From NCBI RefSeq assembly GCF_000346465.2, contig NC_034016.1, positions 18,216,570 through 18,280,569 on the forward strand: 64,000 bases of DNA. Direction: 5' to 3'. The notes below the pieces were generated by a model. The model saw only the letters and a program-made list of their open reading frames with translations. It had not been told where the DNA came from and did no database searches. Shown one piece after another: positions 1 through 11,146 of the stretch; within the stretch, counting starts at the first letter, position 1; every line of letters begins with the position of its first letter. The DNA comes from Prunus persica (taxonomy: Eukaryota; Streptophyta; Magnoliopsida; Rosales; Rosaceae). The translations under genes and the position numbers were made by a program.

Positions 1-645
1 ATGGTCTAAGCTGGCAATGATGGAAGTGCCAGGGAAGATCAACTAGATAATACAGGCTATGTGACATAAAATTCTTACTAGTTTCTTACGAATTCAAAAC
101 CACAACTCTCCAGACAGTTCAAGAAGGATTGTGCTTGTCATAAAAACCATGGCTCCATTGGGACCCTCAGGCACCACCTAAATGGAGCCATGTTGAAACA
201 GTCTGTGGAGTTCAAGAATCTCCACCATCATAATTCATATAATAGAGCAGTGATGTGCAAAAAATGTAAAAAAGGGTACAAATTTAACGCCGCATCCTTT
301 CATTCCTTACACTTCTAATTAATATAATAAAACGATTAAGTCAAGGATCAACACAGGAAACATAAAAGTTGAGATTGCAATAGCTAAATTCTTAAGAATA
401 GGAGACCCAAATCATTGGAATTCAAAAAATAGTGACCAAAAGTACCGCATATTTACATGAGTCTCATCATTTAACTATAACTGCTGGGAACAATAATTAT
501 AGATTGGCGAATTAGATACATCCAACTGCATAGGCTTGAGATCCAAATATAAGTATGAACAAACCAAAACTACTTGTATTCTATCTTCTCAAAAGCAACC
601 AAAGCTCTGTACTTGGGGGACAGACAGGATATTCATCTCTACAGT
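1..645. other. 3' flank of the ARID gene, no gene seen
   Basis: AT-rich sequence beyond the ARID stop codon, probably 3' UTR and intergenic DNA. The only structure noticed is a perfect 12-bp inverted repeat (148-159 against 181-192, 21-nt loop). No convincing coding exon was found on either strand. Confidence 0.5.
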
Positions 646-3600
646 TTAAAAATCTGACTGTTCAAATGGCACACGCACAAACAATTGGCCATTCAAGGTC
701 ACCACAGCAGATGTCTGTTGTGGATCGATTCTCGAAGGGAGGCTGACAACCTATAAAGAAAACCACTTTAATTATCCTGCAGGTAAGTGCCACACTACAC
801 AACAAAAGTTTTCATTTGAACATTAATATATGTGTGAATCTAATGCTGCTATATTATCTTCTTATAGAAAAAAAAAACTGTTATACTATCTTGTTGACAA
901 GAGGCCAGAAATCCAGGTGATGCAGAATGCATATTGTTAGTTTACCTAATTTAGTTAAAGATTCCTTGTTGTTGAAGGATCTCTTATTAGTTAATTTGCT
1001 TTCCTATTTCTTAAAGTTTACTTTTCCTTTTCCTAGACTAAAAAGGGTTTTGCCTCTATAAATAGAGTTGTTTGTAATCTTTTAAGGGAGACTTGATTAA
1101 TGATAAATTTCCTTACTTTAAACTCTCTGATTCCTTCCCTTTCCCTTCGTCTGTTCGATCTCTAATTCTTCTCCTCGATCTCTTATTTCTTCTCTGTTCT
1201 ATTGCTCAACTGTTCACTCTAATATCTACGGGCTGTTCTACATCACCAGGCTAATGATATCTTAGGCTTAGGTCTGGGACAGTAGGAACCTGCAGAAATC
1301 CTCCCCCCACCAAACCAACAAAAGAAAACCCCGCCATTTCAGGATTCTATTTCCCCCACTTCAAAACTGCAAAGAACCACATATGCAGGTATATAAGTTT
1401 AAGTTATGCCAACCTTCTTAAAGGGTGTGACACCCCAAGGATTATCCAGTTGCTTTGGTTGACCAGATATAATCAGGCGCCCAGCTGGATCAGACTGAAC
1501 ATGCACCTGAATCACAACCACCGTTAACAACAAAATTGGATAGAGAGTATAACAAGCAAAAGCTGGATAAAAAATTTTACTTGGAACAAAAAAACAGAAT
1601 TTAGGTCGATCAACTACACATGGAAAAGAACTACCAACTTTAACCACAAAAACAAAGTCGACTAATTTAAAAATGATATGGATGACAAAACTAGTTCATG
1701 AACTAACCTCCTCACGAAGAAGTCCAGGAACTAAGGCATATACCTCAAAGCAATCATTCTGTGTACAGTAAAATTTCAAATTCTAATTAGATATAATCTG
1801 TAGAAATATGTTAAGTCCCAACAGTGGGATGAGAGAAACTTACAAATCTTTTCACGTTAACCTTCACCCAATCTGCTGGGCGTCCAATATCAAATACCAT
1901 TATGTCCAATCTATAAACAAGGGGAAAACAAAAACGTTCAGCTGGAACAATAGCAAAGATACTTTCAATTATCATGTCAACTGAAATCACTAGGGGTCGA
2001 GAGAAAACAAATACTAACCGTGGCTTTATAGCTTTCATGTCAGCAACCTGGATAGCAGAATCCACATGAGATGGCTTTTTCCGCTTTAGTAAACCTGAGT
2101 TAATAAACCATTTTTTTAAAGAGAGAAGACCATTATGGCAGCAAAAATGCAAAAAACTTTAGGCTCATGATACCAGAACTTTTAAGCTGCTTGTCACTTT
2201 TTGGCATGGTACTCAAGTTCTTATCCTAAAATATGACACAAAAATAAGATCATAAGGAAGGGAAAAAAGTAAAAAAGAAAAGGAGAATAAATAAATTAAA
2301 TAAGCATAGAGCTTAAAATTTCTCCAGACCTTAATAATTGCATCGCCGACCTCACCATTACCAAGAAGGCGTTGAGAATGCCAACCCTGCATGGCACGAG
2401 CTGCTGCATCCCTTAGTGCCCTGCCTGATCCTAAAGTTTGGCTGCCATCAGCCTGCATTATAAATCCAAAAGGATCAATTGCCCAAGAAACAAAAGAGCA
2501 AAAGAAGAGAAGAAGAAAAAACTGTCTCGGCAGATAACTAATATTCCTCATGCAACATTGAGCATCATTTTCATTATCTTATGCAGAACCACAACTTAAT
2601 TTCTACATCCAATAACACATATATGCACCCCATGAATGGGAAGGAGGGGGGAAAAATCACAGCATCTATAACTGCAATAGAAGAAACATTCAATTTTTGT
2701 CAAAACACTGAAAACAAACTTAGCAACATATATGATTAGCTAAGTCTAATTACCCGATTCTCAACTTTAGTAGGCTCTGCAGGAAGAGCAAGCTCACCGC
2801 CATGCAGTCTATGCTTTTCAAATTCAAGTAATGCCTGCAGAAAAGCAGTAATTAGGGACTCCAAGATCCATGCAGGAAAGCGGACAAAAAACAAAGAAGA
2901 CAAAAATAAAGTGAACTTAAAACACAATAAGTAGAGCATAACCTTCTCATAAAAATTTCGAAAAGTCCAAGAGACAGTTGTACAGGTCCTGTCCACCATG
3001 AAAAATCAGGCATTGGAATTCAAGTTTATAAAAAGAACTCAAAACAACAAAGAAATTTTCTGGGGGGTTTCCTATGCATAAGAGATGGACTTCTTAAACA
3101 ACAGAAAAGGTGGTTTCCTAAATTCATTATGCGACAGCGTCATACTACCGATCAGAATAACTAAGTTTCAAATATAGCCCATTCAAACTTTTTAATATTT
3201 CCATCAACTGAAGGATTAAATACGTAAAAGTAACTTTGGGCATTTGCCACAAAATAAGTTGCCTTCCTGTTATATTTTATTTTATGGTCCTGGAAATAAA
3301 TTAGACAGCTTAAAGAGAGGCATTAATTAAACAAAATAATATTGCTTACTTTGGGGGATTGAATGTTTCTCCGACCTGACGCCACAACTTGCACGAAGTA
3401 ACCTACACGTGCCCACAGACAAACACTTAGTAGAGTAACTACGAAATAGGTAAATTTTATAAAAGAAAAGAAATGTGCAGCATATCCAATTTCAGATGAT
3501 TGATATCTAGTACTAGAGAAATTGAGCAAAATTAATCTACCATTACATGTGCATCAGCCAGCTTTCTTTCTTTCCTTGTCTTTATTTTTTATAATTTCTG

Positions 3601-6007
3601 TTTCCAACTACATTTGCATAGAAAAGCATATAAAGCAGCTGCTTGCTTTAGGTAAAATGGGGTATACATATTGTGAAGTAGATTTTAATGTCACCAAGCT
3701 TGTGAGTATAATGTCCTTGACACGGAAATATGTGAAATAATCTATACTTATTTGGAATTGTGTCTATTGTTATTTAACCAATATGTAATGCCCAACTGAA
3801 ATTCACGGATTCTTTCTGAACTGTGCATAATAACCTAATCTACCAAGCCTTATAAAAAGCCAAGGCCTCAAGAATACAGGATATTCAGGATTCAGGAAAA
3901 CCTTTTCATAGCCACCAAGTTTGATCACAGCTCTCCATAACCTAAATTATAAAAAGAAACAACAATGAGCCAAAATGTTTTCTAACTTATTAATTTATGC
4001 AAACTCAACAGAGATATAATCACCAAGAATTTACTTGAGCAAATTTAATTCCTCTCTGTAGAACTTTGGGGCTTTAAATTCCAAGTTCCTCTCTTTATAT
4101 ACATTCTCCACCTCCTTAATGAATGCCGCTTGCTCCTCCTCAGTCCCTGACTCATCATCCTCAGCAGCACCTGGGCCTGAGAGAGAAGATTGCTTTGGGT
4201 CTAAGCTCTTCATCCCAACCTTCCGTCCTACATAAAACTTGGGTTTCAACATGTGCTCATTTATTTCAGTACTCAAAGACAGCATCGTTTTGCTGCTCAC
4301 CCCCCCTTTCGGTGTCCCACCTCTCTCACCATCATCATCAGATTCAGTCTCCATTTCCACTTCATTATTAAGAGGCATATTATGCTCCACCTTACTAACA
4401 ACATTATCAGTTTCAGCACTCATATGCTGTTCACTGGAGGGGTTGGCCTTGCTGCTCAACCCATCTATCAGTTTCTCCGTAGCAACCCCACTATCACGAC
4501 GCATTTTATCAGGCTCCTCCTTACAAACAACATTATCAGTTTCAGCACTGATATATGGTTCATTGGAGTGGTTGGCCTCACTGCTCACCCCATCTATCAG
4601 TTTCTCCGATGCAACGTTGCTATGACGAGGAATATCAGGTTCCACCTCACAAACAGCATCATCAGTTTCAGCACTGATATGTGGTTCATTGGAGGGATTG
4701 GCCTCACTGCTCACCTGGTCTATCAGTTTCTCTGTTGCAACCTCACTATCACGAGGCATATCAAGCTCTACCTTACAAACAACATCATCAGTTTTAGCAC
4801 TGCTATGTGGTTCATTGGAGGGGTTGGCCTCACTGCTCACTGCATCTATCAGTTTCTCCATTGCAACCTTGCTATCAACAAGAGGGATATCAGGCTCCAC
4901 CTCACAAACAGCACCATCAGTTCCAGCACTGATATGTGGTTCGTTGGAGGGGTTGGTCTCACTGCTGACCCCGTCTATCAGTTTCTCCATTGCAACCTTG
5001 CTATCAACAAGAGGCATATCAGGCTCCACCTCACAAACAGCACCATCAGTTTCAGCACTGATATATGTTTCGTTGGAGGGGTTGGCCTCACTGCTCACCT
5101 CATCTATCAGTTTGTCCATTGCAACCTCAGTATAACAAGACATGGCAGGCTCCACCTTACAAACAACATTATCAGCTTCAGCACTGATATGCGGTTCATT
5201 GGAGGGTTTAGCCTCGCTGCTCACCCCATTTATCAGTTTCTCTGTTGCAACCTGAGGAGGCATATCAGGCTTACCAATTTCAGCACTGATATGTGGTTCA
5301 CTGGAGGGATTGGCCTCTTTGCTCACCCCCTCTATCAGTTTCTCCATTGCAACCTCACTATCACGAGGGATATCAAGCTCCATCTCACAGGCAACATTAT
5401 TAGTTTCAACACTGATATCTGGTTCATTGGAGGGGTTGGCCTTGCTGCTCACCCCCTCCTTCAGTGCCTTCCCTTCCTCAACATCATCTTCTTCCTTTTC
5501 AATCTCCATGGGGATCGCAGTCTGACTTGAACCACCATCACTGACAAGATGATCAGTCTCTGCACTGCCACATAATTCAGTGCTCGGGTTGACTTTGATG
5601 TCCACATCATCCCTCAGTGCCTCCCCTTTCTCACCATCATTCTGTTCACTTTCAATCTTCACAGAAACCTCACTCTCACAGTGCACACCAGAATCCACAT
5701 TGCTAACAAGGTTAACACTTTCACTACTGGCATGCGGCGCATTGGAGGAATTGTTAGTAATGTTAGCATCTTCAGGAGTTTTGAAGACAGTGGGAACAGA
5801 ATCAGCCGGACCTTGAATGTCATTATGCAATTCTTCAACACCAATGTCATGAATGCTGTTCTGGGTCTCCAATTCTACACTATCAACAGGGTTGGGGTTT
5901 GGTTCTTGACCCTCTTCAAGTTGTGCATGGACATGGGTATGGCTCAAACTTTTGTTTTCTTCAGCCTCCTCCATATTTTTCCCCTCTTCTTTGGCTATAT
6001 CGTCCAT
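646..6007 (-). CDS. ARID domain protein with C-terminal HSP20-like (alpha-crystallin) domain
   Basis: Twelve coding exons join in frame: 6007-4035, 3941-3902, 3402-3350, 2988-2943, 2834-2754, 2452-2330, 2225-2174, 2094-2019, 1910-1844, 1758-1708, 1506-1414, 750-646, giving 919 aa. Residues 1-600 are acidic and low in complexity, with about nine imperfect repeats of 40-46 aa (core EKLIDGVSSEANPSNEPHIS). The ARID DNA-binding domain is at about 619-714 (LWRAVIKLGGYEK, SCKLWRQVGETFNPPK, TVSWTFRNFYEK). The last 93 residues match the HSP20-like tail of plant ARID proteins (VYALVPGLLREE, NPWGVTPFKK, QLFVRVPFEQ). Arabidopsis ARID2/3/4 of this type belong to PEAT chromatin complexes that act in gene silencing (family knowledge). 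The start is the first ATG of the long exon. All splice phases agree, so the gene looks intact. Expected location is the nucleus. Confidence 0.93.
935..1242. mobile_element. LTR-like fragment in the last intron of the ARID gene
   Basis: A 308-bp stretch begins TGTTAG and ends CTACA. It holds a TATA-like CTCTATAAATAGAG (1054-1067) followed by a pyrimidine-rich tract, the usual layout of a Copia-type LTR. The flanks (CATAT and TCACC) do not form a target-site duplication, so the ends are uncertain and it could be a truncated solo LTR. Confidence 0.4.
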
Positions 6008-8543
6008 GTTTTTCTATCTCTTCCTTCTCCTTCTTCAAACATTCAACCAAAAACACACACAAAAATCTCAGCTTTAAACAATCCAACCCAAAAAAACTCG
6101 GAAACAAAAAGCACCCACAGATTTCGAAGAAATGAAAGAGGGAACGTTGTGACAAAACAAGAAACAAGAAGCATATAGTGCTTTTATAGCCTCTGCTTGT
6201 ATTGCAACGACGAGAGACAAAACAACTACTTGAAAGTTGAAACGACGTGGAGAGAGCCTTACCCAGTTGCCCTTTTGGGACACGAAGATGGTGAAAAGTA
6301 CTGGTGGGTGTGCGGTGGCTCAGGCACACCAAGCTCTGCTTCTGCGTTCTGCGTTCTGCCCCTGTGGCTCTGCTAAACCAAGTGACGCTTAAAATGTATT
6401 GATCTGACTATTGGGCAGCCGGTTGCTCTACTGCTCTCCTCTCTTCACAATGGCTTTTTTTCTTTTTTGGGATTTTTTATTATCCTCTCCTTTTAACTTC
6501 TCACGTGTCAAGATGGGTAATTTTTCCACACAATTAGGTGTATACAATAATACTAGAGACAGTACTTTTTTTTTTTTCCTTTCTTACAATTATACAATAA
6601 TATTAGAGACATCAATTTTTAGATGATAATTTATATAGCAGTTTTTTATTTGGTATGAATAAATAACATTCATAATCAGCTCATAAGGAAAACAAATAAA
6701 ACACTACCACATCAATTTGTGCCCAAAAATTTGTATAATAAATTAGTGTTTCTAGTATTACTCATAATTATGTCTCTTTTTTCTCGTAATGTGCTCTATA
6801 ATCCGTCAAATATGGAGTATTTATAATTATTTTTGGGTTTTAGTATTCTGTCTTGCGTTGCGTGTTTAATTTTTTATTTTATACAAACGATATTGAAAGA
6901 GGGATTGAAGTTAGGTGATGGTGTGTTTATAAAACTTTTGGTTGCATAGTCTCAAGTTAGTGTGGGTAGTTTTGTTCGTACCGGCCAAATAAAATTAGTG
7001 TGTGTAGTTTTGTTCCTCTTTCACACAAAAAAGTATAATTTGGCTACATCAAGCCAAACTACAATTTACGCTTCGGTGGGCAATTTAATTTCTTTGGGAA
7101 ATTCATAAACTGAATAAAACATGTAATGTTAATGTTTTTTTGTTTTTTTTTTGTTTTATACAAATGTTATATTAATATATTTTTGGCACATGCTATTTTC
7201 TTTTTTCTTATTATGTTTTATGTTCTATTTTGTGTGCATTTGGTTTGGTTCATGGAAAATGAAATAAATTAGTATTTCATAGTTATTTCCCCAGCATTAC
7301 CAAATATGGAAAATAAAATTTTCATTTTCCATTCATTGGAAAAAGACATGGGAAATCATTTCAAATCAAATCCTTTCTGCGAACCAAACGAATTTATACT
7401 AAATGTTGAAATTCTTACCTCATTTGAAATTTATGATACGTCTCTCACTAAAGTTATTATTTTCTTTAATATGAAGTTCTATTCATTTGATATACGTTAA
7501 AGCATAGAGAGTATTTATGAAGGGAAACCGATCAAAGAAACTTTTTAAGTTTTTAAGTTTGGTTTTGTTAAGATTTATAAATATGTATTTATGTTATGTG
7601 TATTTACTACCATTAGTGCTAATTAGTAAAATAACAATATTAAACTTTTCTAAATTATATAATGTCGGGGGAGAAAGGACATCGGATGCATGGGTTAATA
7701 TTAAAACTACAACCAAGTCCATTACAGGAAATGTTGAAATTTATATAAAATGACAAATTCTCAAATTCCATATAATCGACGGCTAGAATTGCATGTTTGA
7801 CAATATAACAAACAAGTCACTATTTATTGAAAAAATATAATAATATAAAAAATAATTTTTAATGAAACGTTGTAATGATGAAGAACTAATCCAACGGTGC
7901 AAAAGCGTTCACGAAATTGATGGGTGACCTAGTCGATCAGAGCCCCAGGAGCTGGGTTAGAATAGAATACGAAGAGCCTACCCACCCTTCTCAAGCTCCC
8001 GTCCCTCTTTCGCTTCATCATCACTCTCATTATATTCCTTGTTATTTTATTCATATTTTTCAATAATTTCCTTCAATTCAATCAATTTGAATACAAAGCC
8101 CTCCCAATCCCCACTCAAATTGAACCAGATTCTAGGGTTTCTCTGTTACTGTGAAAACCCTAAGAAAAAAAGCTCCCATTTTTGTCTCACTCCATTGGTC
8201 AAGCTAAAGGTTGCACTTTGCTGAAGATCCACCGGAGCCCACTTTCTCAAGGGGATGAGACCATGATAGACTGTATGAAAATCTGTCTCTTTGAGGGTCA
8301 GTCTTTTCCTTTACATTTTAGTTTTTGGCATATTTGTGAGAATTTACTTTGTATTTCCACTCTTTCCCGCTAAGACTGTAGACGGACTGAGACTGATAAT
8401 AACTTATTTATATGCCTATTAATGTATATATATATATATATATATATAATACAATGTTATATTTCTACAGAAAACAAACTTGTCAGGCTTGGGAATTGAG
8501 AGAATTCACTTGAGATTGATCTGAAACTATTTCAAAGTTTGAC
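6008..8543. promoter_or_regulatory. divergent intergenic region between the ARID and FRS5-like genes
   Basis: About 2.5 kb separates two divergent starts and must hold both promoters. At the right end a likely 5' UTR exon of the FRS5-like gene (about 7950-8296) contains AAACCCTAAG and appears to be spliced: a donor near 8297 (GAGG|GTCAGT) and an acceptor at 8470 (TTTCTACAG). A (TA)n tract at 8425-8448 lies in this intron. The middle (6400-7900) is AT-rich with no gene. Confidence 0.5.
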
Positions 8544-9687
8544 ATGGATAACGAGGTGATTGAATTTGATATTGGGTTGGGAGGAGGGGGAGGTCGAGAC
8601 GGCGATGATGATTTTGTAGACATTGAGCACCCTGTCGATGATGAGGAAATGGTTGATAGTCCTCTTATGAGCAGTGCCACTGGAAGTGCCAGTGGTATTG
8701 TTGTTTTTGGTGGTGGAGGGAGTGGTGAAATTTACCTTCCTGAGGGGGACCTCTTGGACCTTGAGCCTTATGAAGGCATGGAATTTGAGTCCGAAGAGGC
8801 TGCCAAGGCCTTTTACAATTCGTATGCTCGGCGTGTTGGGTTTAGTACTCGTGTCAGCTCTTCGCGTCGTTCCAGGCGTGATGGAGCAATCATACAGAGG
8901 CAATTTGTTTGTGCTAAAGAGGGTTTCCGGAATTTGAATGAGAAGCGCACCAAGGATAGGGAGATCAAGCGCCCACGTACTATCACCAGAGTAGGATGCA
9001 AAGCATCCTTGTCTGTAAAGATGCAAGATTCAGGGAAGTGGGTTGTGTCTGGTTTTGTTAAAGAGCATAATCATGAGTTGGTTCCACCTGATCAGGTGCA
9101 TTGTCTTCGTTCGCACAGGCAAATATCAGGCCCTGCTAAGACCTTGATTGATACCCTGCAGGCAGCTGGCATGGGTCCCCGGAGGATTATGTCAGCACTG
9201 ATTAAGGAATATGGTGGAATAAGCAAAGTCGGATTTACAGAGGTGGACTGTAGAAATTACATGAGGAATAATCGCCAGAGAAGCTTAGATGGGGACATTC
9301 AGATGCTTTTGGATTACTTGAGACAAATGCAAGCTGATAACCAAAATTTTTTCTATGCTGTGCAGGGGGATGAGGATCAGTCCACGGGCAATGTCATCTG
9401 GGCTGATCCAAAGGCAAGGATGAACTATAGTTACTTTGGTGATACTGTTACTTTTGACACTACCTACAGGTCAAACAGGTACCGTTTGCCCTTTGCACCT
9501 TTCACAGGGGTAAACCATCACGGACAGCCTGTGTTATTCGGTTGTGCCTTCCTGATAAACGAATCTGAAGCATCATTTGTTTGGTTGTTTAAGACATGGC
9601 TTATGGCAATGTCGGGCCGCCATCCAGTGTCCATTACCACTGATCATGATGCTGTGATACAGTCAGCCATCATGCAGGTTTTCCCAC

Positions 9688-9721
<34 letters not shown>

Positions 9722-10424
9722 CAAAAAATGCCAGGAGAAGTTATCCCATGTTTTTCTTAAACATCCAACTTTTGAAGCAGACTTTCACAAGTGTGTTAAT
9801 TTGACTGAGTCGATAGATGAATTTGAGTCTTGCTGGTTGTCTCTTGTTGACAGATATGATCTCAGGGATCATGAATGGCTTCAAACAGTATACTCTGCTC
9901 GCAGGCAATGGGTCCCTGTCTATCTGCGTGACACATTTTTTGCAGAAATGTCCATAACTCAGAGAAGTGACAGCATGAACTCATATTTTGATGGATATGT
10001 GAATGCTTCAACAAATCTGAGCCAGTTCTTTAAGCTCTACGAGAAAGCTCTTGAGAGTCGCAACGAGAAGGAAGTGAAAGCAGATTTTGAAACTATGAAC
10101 ACTGCCCCAGTTTTGAAGACCCCATCTCCAATGGAAAAGCAAGCATCTGAGCTTTATACAAAAAAAATATTTATGAGGTTCCAAGAGGAGCTAGTTGGGA
10201 CACTAACTTTCACGGCATCTAAAGGTGATGATGATGGGGAGATCATCACATATCAAGTAGCAAAGTTTGGGGAGGACCATAAAGCATATTATGTTAAGCT
10301 TAATGTTTTGGAGATGATGGCAACTTGTAGTTGCCAGATGTTTGAGTTCTCAGGTCTTCTTTGCAGACATGTATTGGCAGTCTTTAGAGTGACCAATGTG
10401 CTAACTCTCCCATCCCATTACATA

Positions 10425-10455
<31 letters not shown>

Positions 10456-11146
10456 GTGTCATGTTAGAAGAACGTTCTAGTGATGTATATACCAATTATC
10501 TAGAATCTCATACTGTTCGATACAATACCTTACGTCATGAGGCCTTTAAATTTGTAGATGGAGCAAAGTCTTCAGAAACCTATGACATTGCACTGGATGC
10601 TCTGAAAGAGGCTGCCAAAAAAGTAGCTCATGCACCAAAGAATGACGGGAAAACTATGGTCAACGGGCATGTCAGGGGCAACTTGGCTGGTGGAGCAAGT
10701 CGGATACATTATGCTAGTGGGGATCATGAGGGGAGTTCGGGCCAACACTTGTCTGAGGTCAGAGCTATTCCCCAAGTTCTTTGTCATTTGATTACTTGTC
10801 TCCTTAGCCTTGGTATTTTTCTCTTTTTTGGCTTTGGGATGGAGTGCTCTGTGTTTATGCAATGTTTGTTTGCCTATGTTTGCCTCATAATTTGACTGAT
10901 GGGATGCCACTTGGGCGATTTGCATCTGTTCAAGCCTGCTGTAACTTTTCTGTTATGGGTATTATTGTGCAGGATGATATGGACAAAAAAATTCGAGAAC
11001 TTACGAATGAGCTGCAGTGTGCAAATCGAAAGTGTGAAGTTTATCGGGCTAACCTGCTTTCGGTTTTGAAAGATATAGAGGATCATAAGTTACAGTTGTC
11101 AATTAAAGTGCAAAACATTAAGATTGGCATGAAAGATGGCCTATAA
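8544..11146 (+). CDS. FRS5: FAR1-related sequence 5-like transcription factor (domesticated Mutator transposase)
   Basis: Two coding exons, 8544-10757 and 10973-11146, give 795 aa. The order is an acidic N-terminus beginning MDNEVIEFDIGLG; a FAR1 WRKY-GCM1-type zinc-finger DNA-binding domain (about 78-178, ending EHNHELVP); a MULE transposase domain (about 296-400, with FDTTYRSNRY and SITTDHD); a SWIM zinc finger (about 593-610, CSCQMFEF...CRH); and a C-terminal coiled coil encoded by the second exon (DDMDKKIRELTNEL onward). FHY3/FAR1 proteins are nuclear regulators derived from Mutator-like transposases; FHY3 and FAR1 act in phytochrome A signalling. The N-terminus and domain order match FRS5 best. 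The intron is phase 0 with normal borders. The FRS9-like gene follows in the same orientation 2.8 kb downstream. Confidence 0.93.

Noticed and set aside
4253..5530. 425-codon open frame on the plus strand opposite the ARID exon
   Set aside because: It is the antisense of the coding repeats. The repeat unit happens to lack stops in that frame, and the product is repetitive with no known domain.
5681..6178. 165-codon plus-strand open frame
   Set aside because: Antisense to the start of the ARID gene; no domain and no plant-like start context.
8532..9026. 164-codon minus-strand open frame
   Set aside because: Antisense shadow of the FRS5-like zinc-finger region.
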